Assembly: GCA_902729315.2 (NCBI GenBank)
Contig: LR746264.1
Span: forward strand, 6,101,878 to 6,165,877
DNA from: Spirodela intermedia
Lineage: Eukaryota > Streptophyta > Magnoliopsida > Alismatales > Araceae
Reading direction: 5' to 3'
DNA length: 64,000 nt
A program made the translations under genes and the position numbers. Position 1 is the first letter of the stretch. The number at the start of each line of letters is the position of its first letter. Below, one piece after another: positions 13,609 to 24,892 of the stretch. The notes beneath the pieces are model-generated. The model was not told where the DNA came from. It saw nothing but the letters and a program-made list of their open reading frames with translations, and ran no database searches.

Positions 13609-14667
13609 ATGGACAGTGGTGGGGAGAAAGTGGCCCGGGCTGGAGGCCCTGAGCAGCTGAAATACCAGGTAACCGGATCAATATCAAACTTGTCGCTGGT
13701 TTCTCGGAGCTCGGCGTGACTGGGAGACTGCTTCTTGCTGCTGTGAGAGCAGACGTGGGTTCTGAAAGTTTCCATCCACTGCGAGGGCTGCAAGAGGAAG
13801 GTCAAGAAGGCTCTCCAGAGCATCGAGGGTGACCCTTTTCCTTCCTCCTCCTGCAGCACCTCTCTGGTTTTCGCCGATTTGATAGGTTCTCCTCCTGCAG
13901 GGGTGTACACGACGGCGGTGGATGCACCGCAGCAGAAGGTCATCGTCACCGGGAACGTTGACGCCGAGGTCCTCGTCAAGAAGCTGCTGAGGGCCGGCAA
14001 GCACGCCGAGATATGGCCGCAGAGTCTGCCGCCGGCTAAGGAGGGAGGTGGGTACGGCGGTGGAAAAGGTAATAAGGGTTCCCAGGGGAATGGCAAGTCT
14101 AGGGAGAAGGACCCAGTTTCCAGCAACGTCTGCGAAAAGAGGTCCCCCGAAGAGGGCGGCGCCAGTGATGGTGACCCTGAGAGTCCAGCGGCCGCAGAAG
14201 CGGAGGCGACGAAATCCCCGACAAAGAACGAGGAGGCTTCTAATATAGAGAACAGAGTATCCTCCCCTTCGCCGGAGAAGGCCTCCGCCAACTCCGGCGG
14301 CGGCGAGAAGGGTAGTGGCGGTGGGGGAAGGAGGAAGGGGAAGAAGGACCGGAAGGAGGACGCCGTCGACAGTGCCGCCTGCCAGTCTCATCACCAGCAG
14401 GTTTTCTCCCACTTCCCCCCCTACCCGGCGCTGCCGTCGCCTCTGTACGCCGTCAGCTACAGCGCGGTTCACCCCAACGCCGGCAACGGCGCGGCGTTCT
14501 ACGCCTCGCTGCCGCACAGCTTCGTCTTAGGCCCCGACCCGCACTATTACCTTGCCGGGCCCTGCTACAGTCCGCCGCCGCCAGCCGCACTGGTGATACC
14601 CCCCTCCGATGAAGCGTCCTACCATGCCTTCAGCGAGGAGAACGCCAACGCCTGCCACGTTATGTGA
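13609..14667 (+). CDS. Heavy-metal-associated isoprenylated plant protein (HIPP)
   Basis: Three exons: 13609-13668, 13753-13828 and 13901-14667, giving 300 aa with GT..AG introns and consistent phase. The start gives MDSGGEKVARAGG. An HMA (heavy-metal-associated) domain spans roughly residues 20-85, with the metal-binding CxxC motif HCEGCKRKVKKAL at the exon 2 core and a strand ending in HAEIWP. The middle is a low-complexity K/G/S/E-rich linker, followed by a Pro/Tyr-rich region. The C-terminus NANACHVM ends in a CaaX box, so farnesylation or geranylgeranylation and membrane association are expected. HIPPs bind metals and take part in metal homeostasis and stress responses. The second intron is only 72 bp. 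Long antisense frames here are by-products of high GC. The family call is firm; the paralogue number cannot be given. Confidence 0.93.
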
Positions 14668-14958
14668 GCTCGATCTTGCTGTAATCCGTATAAAGAGGAC
14701 CGTCCAGATAGAAGAAGATCAATCTTTGTGAGTACTGTTCGTGAAGGAAGGAGGAAGACTATGACGATGGATAATACATGTTCCTTTCTGCTAACCTGCA
14801 CAACCCGTTTCCTAGCCTCCGGCGTTTCCTGCCGCCCGAGCGTCCGACTGAGAATCATCATTCCGCCGTACTACAAAAGTGCGAGGGAAATCTTGCCCAT
14901 GGAGGAAACGAGATATCCGGCAAGGAAGAGCCTGTAGAGAACTCATGACTTCATTAAT

Positions 14959-15290
14959 GGCGACGGGGAGCATTACTTCTATCCGGGGCTGACTGACGGG
15001 CCCGAGGGTTTTGCTCTGCTGAAAACGACCGGACATAGAAGTTGGAAGGCGCGATGGAAGCTTCTGTTAAAAGCAGATGAGGGACGATGGACAACCCGCA
15101 GGAGACGGGGAGCATTACTTCTCTCCGGCGCTGACTGACGGGCCCGAGGGTTTTGCTCTGCTGAAAACGACCGGACATAGAAGTGGGAAGGCGCGATGGA
15201 AGCTTCTGTTAAAAGCAGATGAGAGACGATGTACAACCCCCAGGCGACGGGGAGCATTACTTCTCTCCGGCGCTGACTGACGGATATTCG
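14959..15290. repeat. 142-bp tandem repeat downstream of HIPP (2.3 copies)
   Basis: The unit begins GGCGACGGGGAGCATTACTT. Full copies start at 14959 and 15101 and a 41-bp partial copy starts at 15243, so the spacing is exactly 142 bp twice. Copies differ at only a few positions. Open frames here reflect the repeat and are not genes. It lies about 290 bp after the HIPP stop codon, in the likely 3' UTR or just beyond. Confidence 0.93.
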
Positions 15291-15299
15291 CAGGCGACG

Positions 15300-16311
15300 A
15301 GAAGATGAGAGAATCGAAGATATCCGGCATGGCGCTGCCCCAGTCCTGATCCACCGGCCGACTAACTAAAAAACGATTTTTTTCAAGTTTTATTTTTGCT
15401 AAATTTCCGTAGGATTTCAATAACTTTATATTCCTTTCATGTCTCACAGTAGTATTTTCTCAAGTCAATAAAACTTATTTTACGACATTATGTCAGAATC
15501 GTCTCAGATTTCCAATCAAAATCAACGTAATTTACTCAGTCGATTCCTGATAATCCTGTTAACGAGGTAATTTCACCCACGTCACTAGTCGCTCCATGTC
15601 CTAAGAAATGCTTGGGAACCACAATCCCAGGCTGTTCTGTCTGACGTGTCGCGCTGGGCTTGCTCTTGTCCCACATATTGGGCCACAATGGGCCTGCTTC
15701 ACTATGGCCGACGGCCCACTGACACCTCCTCTGATATTAGATGGCCTAATAAATCTTCCCCTACAATTCATATCACTATGATATTAAATCGAGACAGAAT
15801 TATTCCATATGCCTATTTTGAAGATGTTTCTTTTAACCATTGTATATCTAATTTGTGCTACTTGCAAACTACTTAGAGCATGATTATTATTGCAAACATT
15901 CCCCCAAAAATTACTAGTTCCATTTATGAGCACGGTTTTTTTATACATTTTTTATGTTTATACTTAATAGATCAATAAAAATGTTAGCAATAATAAAACG
16001 GGTCTTCATTTGATTTTGCTGGCATTCCTGGGTGGGCACGAAGATGCCGTCTGCCTCTGATTTTCAGGGAGGCAATTTTTAGAAAATAATTATTAAGAGA
16101 AAAAAGATGGGTTCACCGGAGAGGACGCCAACTATTTGATTCTTCAAAGCTCAACAAGAGAGACGCTAAGAGTATAACTTCACCACAACTGGATGATAAT
16201 AAATCAAGCTTCTACCTTGGGTGATATGATATGGCCAATTCCTGGTTTCCATCCACGAGGGCAATGCAGAAAGACCATCAGACAGCCCAATCAATGCTCG
16301 AAGCTTTCTAT

Positions 16312-16314
<3 letters not shown>
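15300..16314. other. Intergenic between HIPP and the AlaX gene
   Basis: The two flanking genes converge here. No gene, RNA or transposon domain was recognised. TGGGCC/GGGCC words occur near 15655-15720 without a start of transcription that can be assigned. Confidence 0.5.

Positions 16315-16356
<42 letters not shown>
16315..16356. repeat. (GA)n microsatellite
   Basis: An uninterrupted GA dinucleotide run of about 21 units. It lies just past the stop codon of the minus-strand AlaX gene, so it is probably part of that gene's 3' UTR, where it would be transcribed as CU. Confidence 0.97.
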
Positions 16357-16359
<3 letters not shown>

Positions 16360-16380
16360 TGCGTGTTTCTGATAATGGAG

Positions 16381-19300
16381 CTATGAGTCGAGGGTATAAA
16401 ATACTTTTGTGAAGCCCTTCTTCGCACGTATCTTTGTGACCTGCAAGTGAATATGGCCCATGAGATGAACCCTAGAATGGCAGGTGGGTCATAAATAAAC
16501 AGTAAATTGGAGGCGTTTGTTGGCTATGATATATTTCAAACCGAAGTTGTCAGATTATCTAGTGGTCGAGCCTCTCGTTGGAATACCCACGTTTTAGAAA
16601 AAAAATGTGAAACGGAAGTGGTAATTGAAACGAGCATCCTCCACTCATTACCAATTGATTTTGAGTTGGATGATCACAATGATAATGGAGGTTCAACTGA
16701 GTTCAAAAACTAAACTTTCCATCAGGGTGGGTGCTGATTATCGTTGGTCAAGTTTTCCATGCCGCCCACATGAAATCACAGTGACTACACTCGAATTGGA
16801 GCTACTACTTTATTAACTTGATGGCATCTCCCAGTGAGAAAGTAACAAAAAAACAACTTAAACGCATATATTGGGTAAGTTTTCATATTTGTCTATGATA
16901 GAAGTAACATGCCATGTCGATATTCAGTATGCTACCGTACACTTTGTGGCCCATCGCCACTAAAGTGAATTTACCTTCACAAATCCGACCGATAGTACTG
17001 TAAGAGTATATTATGATGATTATTATTCCTGATCTTGTGGGAATCTTGTTCGTGCCAAGAAACAAGAGGAAGCAATAAAAGCACAAATATTTTGGAAAAG
17101 AGAGCTATAGAATGCCACTGCAATTAATACCTTAAAGCTTCCAATGTCAGCAATATCAGCAACATGAGTACCTCCACAGGGGCAGCCAGGATTGCTTCCT
17201 ACCCTAACTATGCGTGGATTGCTATCCTGCATGTATTCAAGAAGAAATTGTTTAGAGACAGAGCTAAAAGAAAAATAAAAGGTTTTTGGCTTACTAAAGC
17301 AGATAATGCAACAGCACAGACCAACAGCAGAAAGAAGATGATGGTTTAGAATAACAATAGAAGTAACATGCCAGGTCGCCAATAACGAGTAGTCCTTCCA
17401 TTCCGCTGGTTGTTTCTGAGAAATTTTACCACTCATCAATGGCTTATATGTTCTTCCCTTTGATATTAAAGAGCCTGGGCCAAGGGATCTGATTGTAAAA
17501 GATGGATCAACATTTTCAGTGCGTCTCAGGCCATAACCCTTTGGTTGAAAGTTCAGATGGCATCTGCTAAATGCATGCATTTGTAAAATTTGGGCAATGG
17601 GGGAGTGGCTGAATTTGGGTGGGGGTGGAGGAATTGCTCCTATGCTTGCAGAGCACTGCTGTTGGATTGTCTGTGCTTGGGAATTTAGTCTGTTGCCAAT
17701 ACTTACATTTCTCTAGCAGAAATAAATATATTTCTTGATATAAAACGCTACAGACTACTAAAGGAAACAGACAACTTTGCATGAAACAACTTAAGTGATC
17801 CAAATTTTATATTAGATGACTTGAACATGACTAGAAATAATTAAATTTCATTATCAATTGAAGATCACAGCCCTATGCCGTGTAAACGCTAACCTTTGAG
17901 ATGTAACCAGGCAGGATTCCACCGCACAACTCAGAAGCTTCGTCATAAGGTACAACAGCCGCCGACACCTGAATGAAGATGATTCTCATTTCAGAAGAAG
18001 AATCCTTATGAAACCAGACATGACAGTTTCAAAAAGTACTTGATAAGTCAACAATTGACCTCTGGGTATATCACTGACCTTACACCCAGTAGCAATTAAT
18101 GCATTAGCTTCTATTTCCAGCTCTTTTTGTTTGGTTAGCAACTGATCTGATGGGATAGTGCCTTTGTACTCCACAAATGGCCTGCAAAGTAATATTAATG
18201 TACAAATGGAAGTATATCATCGTCGTGAACCCTAGAAGAGCAAACTAAGATCAGCAAGATTTCTCTGAGGACGATGAAACAAAGTTTTTTGATTGGATGC
18301 CTACCTGACATCAACCCTCAACACATCGAACTATCCTCATTCAAAGAAAAAACAAGGCAATACTGAGTGCCTGGCCAATGCAACTCAGACATAAAAGGGA
18401 TTTACTACAGCCTCAGAAGCTTGTTCGAATGCAGAAAATTACCTTATGGGTTATGCAGTTTAAAGTACTGCAACCAGGAAGGAATCCTCCAAAGTGCCCA
18501 CAGACTTTGGAATAGCACATATGGAAATGAGGAAAAATGTGCTTAATATAAGGGGAAACATAATTTCCTCTGAAAAAGTTTTGACGAAAGCGCAGATAAA
18601 ACAAAATTCAGATACATAGTCAAGTTGCTGTAACAAACACAATCCAAGAGACAAACAAACAACCAGGCTATCCATCAATCTAAGAATACAATTTATTACA
18701 GGTGTTTCCAGTATAGCAATATACTGGGTAAAAAGGGATAATTTTAAATGACATATTAGTCAACCACAACCAGTATACCAGTAAAATTTAGCACTACCGC
18801 AACAAACGAATTTACGTAGGACACAGAACAATCTCACGCACACATTAGATCCATAAATAGATAAACATAGAAGAAGACTGTGATGTGAGATCCACAAGAA
18901 ATCGTGTATGAGTCAGGCAGAACTATTTTGATCATGAAAAATTTCCTTTGTGCGTGATTGCATGCAAAGATCTAGAAAATCTCCATCTCAAATTCAAGAA
19001 TTGACAGTATACACTTGTCTCCAAATGAATTAATTTGAGAGCACATGCCATCATACTAAATCCAAAGAATTAGTAGCAGTTCCCTCTCAAATATGGAAAC
19101 TCTGAAGGAAAAAATGAACACTAGTACACTGTCATTATCCTGAAAATTGAAATTACATGTGAACTACAAGAGCTTGTGGTTCTCAGCTATCTTTCACTTT
19201 TTCTTCTCCATATACATCTCTTTCCTCCTCAAACGTCACCACAAAGGAAATATTTTGATTAGTTTTTCTTCACATCCTCTTCCCTCTCCTATCCCTACTT

Positions 19301-21002
19301 TCTAAGCACAAAATATAAGCATTGTAACAGTAAGGCAGCTAAGAGATTTGCACAAATGAATTAATTTTCAAAGTACGGGATCAACACTTTCTTGATAACA
19401 AATAAATTAGGGAAAACTGTTCTAGACGAATAATACAAACTAAAATGATAAGCGAAAGATAGGTAATTCAGAAGAACTGGATGGAGGCAGAACTTTAAAC
19501 AGCAACCCACCCGTCTGGAAAGTGGTAACCCTTTTCTGGTTCTAAATAAGATAGACCGACATTCTGCATGCATATATCCAACAAATGCCCACCTGAATGG
19601 AGCCTACATTTAGAAAAATATATTAGTGCAACACTTAGTAAACTTAAAGCAAATGTTTTGTCCATGGCTCAATGTAGAGCAAGAAAATTAAAAAATGATA
19701 AAATTTTGTGATCAATAGAATGATATATTCTTTGAAGAAGTTAAAAATTTGTGCACGCACAGGTGGACATAAAATAAGGAAAATACAGCAAACATAAGGA
19801 TGGAATTAAAGCACTGTCACACAATCTTCTCCTACCCTGCCTAAAAGAAATATGATGAGGGAAGCAGATAAGTTCGAAATTAGGCTCAATTGATACTTAT
19901 CATTTGGCTCATACCCTCTGGAATCACTTTTCTGGAATTCATTCCGTAAGTCTATAGAATTATGTGCCGATTCCTATCTGAGTCAACAGATCAGGAAAAA
20001 ATTGAACTTGCATCCATCCAGATCAGATTTAGGGACCGCTTATCTGAAGCAGTGCTTAAGTCTGCATCAAAGAATCTATAGAACTAGAATTGGTATTTGA
20101 TTGGCTATCTTGCACTTTGATTATTCTATACAAACGAGACGCATCAGAAGCTTAGGGTATGAACCAAATGATACTTTTTAAGAACCCTGGTGGTAATATT
20201 TGGAGGTTTATCGAAGGAATCTTTTCAAAAACAAGACGTCATAAAGTGTTCAGGGTCAATGGAACTATGGCAAGGTTTATGATTACAGATAAGCAAAAAC
20301 AAGAAAATCCTTTTTCAGTCTATAAATGTTGCACCTGGAATTCAAGTTGCGCCTTTGTGCATTAACATACAGATGAACTTCTTGACCTTCTTTGAGCTGA
20401 ATGCCATGTGTATTTTGATTATCTTCAAATACGCCATAATGATAGACCTAAACAATTGGGAAACCATAAAATGCTTCAACTCAAACATAAGAGAAAAGAT
20501 CAAAGAATCGGGGCCGCGTATGGAATCGTCTTAAGCATTACTTATCCTGTCGTTGAAGAAGTTTCGGGTTAAATCCCAAGAAGCCATGGCAGGAAAACCA
20601 CACACAAAACACTGTTAGACTGCTAGGCATGCGCAAGTAACGGACGTCTTCATCGAGTAGAGAGAAGAAGAGGGGTGGCCGAATTCTTACCACACCATTG
20701 TTCTTTGACCTGACGTCCTCCACGATGAACTTGAGCCCGGGGTAGCCGGAGACGGCTATAAAGCCAGTGTCGGCAGGCTGGCCGCCGCCCTGTGGATGAA
20801 ACAAGGTGGAATCGAGGATTATGGCATGGCGAGCACCTTCCTCCTACACAAGGAAAAGACGATCGGCTGAGCGATGAGTCGAGTGAAGGAGGGAGAAGAC
20901 TAGGAAGAGAACGCAGACCTCCAGGTGGCAGAGGACCGTGGTAGGGGCATCCAACATCGACGGGTCATCGAAGAACGCCAACCTCGTCGCGCGCAGCGCC
21001 AT
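16381..21002 (-). CDS. AlaX-type alanyl-tRNA editing protein (AARSD1-like)
   Basis: A free-standing alanyl-tRNA editing domain that would deacylate mischarged Ser- or Gly-tRNA(Ala). Exons in transcript order: 21002-20919, 20843-20691, 20447-20371, 19840-19823 (tentative), 19603-19511, 18181-18079, 17968-17894, 17226-17131, 16440-16381; 252 aa. Motifs: HPQGGGQPADTG near residue 45, LHSGGHLLD (first half of the zinc site, HxxxH), EYKG, ELCGG, and NPGCPCGGTHVADI (second half, CxxxH), ending VTKIRAKKGFTKVFYTLDS. The start codon was chosen because it opens the conserved MALRATRLAFFDD. The fourth exon is only 18 nt. It is in phase with canonical ends but shorter than the segment usual before RLHS, so this part may be wrong. 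There is no clear targeting peptide. The gene is divergent from FolD, with about 1.2 kb between start codons. Confidence 0.88.
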
Positions 21003-22233
21003 TTTTGTGTCCGACTGCCGACTGGCTTTTCTCCCGTAAAGTCCTGCTCTTCCAAACCTGGTCATACAAAATAGTTTTATAGAGGAAAACGTCGGCGATT
21101 CCTACGAAGAATGACGAATATTCTCGTGATCAGACGACGCTGAAGAGTGATGGAGTTCGTCAATTGGAAGACGAAGAAGAGACCAGCCGAGAGGTGAAAG
21201 AGGAATCCCAGATGCTCGGAGGCGAAATCAGGCTGCCATTTGAAGGCAGAAGACATCTCAATAAAACAGAACTATTTTTCTAGGCTGAACCTTCTGAAAA
21301 TGAATATTTTCTGCTAATAGAGTGCTGCCAAATCAACCCATGTCAAAACGAAGACGCAAGGATTCACGCTCTATTTTATAATGGTTCGGCCTTCTTGAAC
21401 CTGTGGCTATTTGGGGTTGCCCCTATCGGTTTCTACTGTTCTATCTCACATGTAATGATGTTGTAAAATACTTCACTTAAAATGATCATCGCATTTGGAG
21501 GCGCTTTTGGAAGTTTGGACAATGTAACACTTGCTCTAAGTATCAAGTAGAAAGAGAAACCATCGCTCAGTCTACCTGAACGCTCGACCATATGGCTCAT
21601 GTCGCCGGCGTCCACAATTCCTATGATTGAAATCATATTATTATATCAAGAATTGCGGCAAAATGACATATTTATTATTTGTATTATATTTTCTACAAAA
21701 GCAGGAAAAGTTGGCTGATTAGTTTTTCTACAATCGATCTGCGCTCAAATATCGTGACAAATTATCAAATATTTAGTCTAGAAATGGGTAAAATAGATCC
21801 ATTAATCACATAATATACTCTGAAAACGGTCGAGCCATATCGCAGAATCTGTGCACTGGAGTCTAATGATTGTGGGTAAACTATGGGACGTCCGTCCGGC
21901 CTGCTAATTCGTGAGTTCTGAGAATTTCGCAGAGGCATTGGGCTGATTTACGGAGATCATGAACGCCAAAAAAATTACTTTTGAAATTTATGTCTTCAGA
22001 AGAACTCCACCGGAAATCATTAACTTCGGAAAGCAACATTTGGATTTGATCGCATTTTTTTTTGTTTTTCAAGTTTTTTAATCTATCGTGGATTGTGCGC
22101 TGAGGGGAGCACAGAACAGGGTGATCGGATTCTCCCTGTGTGACGACAGGAAGTGAGGAGCTGTTGTCTGTAGCGGGGTGCGCCATTTCTCGCCATCCAC
22201 TGTTCCCCCTCATCCCGAACCACCGTCCTCGGC
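21003..22233. promoter_or_regulatory. Shared upstream region between AlaX (-) and FolD (+)
   Basis: About 1.23 kb between two divergent start codons. It presumably holds both promoters, but no confident TATA box can be assigned to either gene. A stretch at 21430-21640 has open frames with no recognisable protein. The 150 bp before the FolD start are GC-richer and look like its 5' UTR. Confidence 0.45.
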
Positions 22234-24892
22234 ATGGCGTCGGAGCAGCAGCAGCCGCCGACGGCGAAGATCATCGACGGGAAGGCCATCGCCCAGACCA
22301 TCAGGAAAGAGATCGCCGCCGAAGTCCGTTCCCTTTCCGAGACATACGGCAAGGTAAAAGCGAGATCCCGATCCGTTTGGTTTCTGGTTGGCGATCCGGA
22401 GATTGCCAGATGATGATTTCGATTGGGCGCGCTGATTGTCGACGGCGCTTCCTGCTCACTCGACGGGGTGGGTATGGCAGGCCCCGGGGCTGGCGGTGGT
22501 GATCGTCGGGAGCAGGAGGGACTCGCAGAGCTATGTAGCGACGAAGAGGAAGGCGTGCGCCGAGGTGGGAATCCATTCCTTCGACGTCGATCTCCCCGAA
22601 GATGTTTCCGAGGCAGACGTCATCCAGAAGGTCCACGATCTCAACTCCAACCCTGGTGTTAACGGTGAGTCCGGGACTTTCCATTTTTCTCGATCCTTCA
22701 TTTGAATTCCTTTCTGGACGCAGAAAATTTTCCGCGAACACATGCTTTCATATTTATTCGAATCTGGCTGGTTCCATATATCTCACATCTCCATGAAAGA
22801 GGGTAATCTTGAGAGCAAACCACGGAGGGATTCAGTCCCCAGCAAACTCGGGGAAAAAGCTAAAGAATGGCTACTTAAGAAGGAATCTAATTGAAGAAAA
22901 GAGCCTCAGGACAATGGATGAAAGAGGGCCGGTATGGACCTCAAAACTTTCCATAGTATATCAAACTCCACGAGAAGGACTTTAAAACTTAATCTCGCCA
23001 GAGTCAACACTCAAGCTGTTCATGAAAAACGTCGTTCAAGAGTCTACATAGGGTTTTCTCAGAGTTTGATTTATGGAGAATGCAGGTGAACATATGATAT
23101 TTTACCCGAAGTGAGAGAGCTGGGAGCGTAATCAGATTCTTAGTTGCAGAGGAAAAAGAAGGTTTCCTTCAGTGTTGGCCTCAAATCTTCCAAAGCCTAG
23201 ACATACTCAATCAGCTTCATATTCTGTGTTTTTCTCTTGTGCCCTCGTTCTTGTACAGCTTTACTTCAGGGTCTGGTCTAGTTTTTCCCTTATTGTCAGT
23301 GCCTACAGACCTAACGGATTGAATATGAATGGATGCATTGAATGACAGGAATATTGGTTCAGCTCCCCTTACCTAAGCATATCAACGAAGAGAATGTACT
23401 CAGTGAAATCAGCATTCAGAAAGATGTTGATGGGTTCCACCCTCTGAACATCGGCAAGCTTGCAATGAAAGGCAGGCAGCCGCTGTTCCTTCCTTGCACG
23501 CCCAAGGTATCGTAACTGTTAGCTATATTGCAATAGTCTTCTTCCCACAAATATCTCTCATCATTAAATTGTTCTTATTCCCATATGTTTATTTTCTTCA
23601 AAGCCATACTGATTGGTCTATTTGGAATACTTTCTTCTCGATAGGGATGTCTCGAACTTCTGTCAAGAAGTGGGATAACCATAAAGGGAAAGAAAGCTGC
23701 TGTAGTGGGTCGTAGTAATATAGTTGGATTACCCGTGTCATTGTTGCTTATGAAAGAAGATGCAACTGTGACCGTTGTTCACTCACGAACTACTAATCCT
23801 GAGACCATCATTCGTGAAGCAGACATTGTTATTGCTGCAGCGGGACAAGCGATGATGGTAAGTGCTGTCATGAACTAGCTTTTCTAGTGGTTCCAAATGG
23901 ATGAGATAGCACTGTTGCTTATGTTCATTTACTCTGGGATAAGAACGTGACTTTTGGTCTTGCTGAGTCTACTTCAGGTAAAAAGAAAGTCAATAGATTT
24001 ACTCCACTAATAGATGACACCGTGTGACAGTTATCAAGAAAATTATAATGGTTGCATGTGGAAAGTGGAAATGTATACCAACCTGTCAATATCAATGGAA
24101 TGGAAGGGCAAAAAAGGAAATAGTTGATAATGAAAATGCTGAATGTCTTATCAGGAAATATGCTGCCTAGTCCTCTGACTGGCAAGACCTTCGTAAGGAT
24201 GAATTCGTTCGCCATGTACGTGCAGAGATTATTTTATTCTTCTAAATTAAAAAAAAAATGATATTTTCTCATTTGCTATGGAATATTAACTGTTATGCTC
24301 TACAATACATCTATGTCCTGCAGAATCTTTGTGTCCCAAAAACTAGCCTTTGATTGGTGTAGACATTGCTTAGAAGTCATAAGCATGGAATGCTGGTAGC
24401 TTTCCTGAATCCCAACCGTGATACCAGACATCGTGCTACTTTTTTAACTCTCGCAGAGAATCACGTCTTCCATGAATCCCCAGATTCATGAAAAAGCATC
24501 TAAATTTAACTTATTGCCAATTATTGCATTGCAGTTTTAAGAAACGTCAGAGCTCTCAAGTTTAGCTTATTTCTGTTTTCTGTAGTCTTGAGTCAGCTTT
24601 TCCATTCACAAGCTGCAATTATCCCAAACTTAATTTTTTTTCTATGTTTTTCTGTATGAAGATCAAAGGAGACTGGATCAAGCCTGGTGCTGCTGTTATT
24701 GATGTGGGAACGAATGCTGTTGATGACCCTAGTAGGAAATCGGGCTACAGACTCGTGGGCGATGTAGATTTCCAAGAAGCACTTAAGGTGGCTGGATGGC
24801 TAACCCCAGTACCAGGTGGCGTCGGACCAATGACTGTTGCCATGCTACTCAAGAACACTCTCGAGGGTGCCAAACGTCAGCTGACGCAATGA
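22234..24892 (+). CDS. Bifunctional methylene-THF dehydrogenase / methenyl-THF cyclohydrolase (FolD)
   Basis: Five exons: 22234-22353, 22481-22664, 23349-23506, 23645-23857 and 24662-24892, giving 301 aa with all phases consistent. It interconverts 5,10-methylene-THF, 5,10-methenyl-THF and 10-formyl-THF in one-carbon metabolism. Family motifs are intact: [10 protein letters not shown] near the N-terminus; [20 protein letters not shown], containing the YxxxK catalytic Tyr and Lys; [22 protein letters not shown]; the nucleotide-binding [17 protein letters not shown]; and [14 protein letters not shown] at the C-terminus. The N-terminus MASEQQQPP lacks an obvious transit peptide, so a cytosolic form is likely. 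Length matches the family (about 300 aa). The second intron, 684 bp, and the fourth, 804 bp, contain no other gene. Confidence 0.96.

Noticed and set aside
13605-14517. Long minus-strand frames (228 and 277 codons) opposite HIPP
   Set aside because: They lie exactly antisense to a well-supported HIPP exon with very high GC, where stops are rare, and match no known family.
14812-15447. Overlapping minus-strand frames with repeated peptide segments
   Set aside because: They are translations of the 142-bp tandem repeat, not a repeat protein: each copy is in a different frame (142 is not a multiple of 3).
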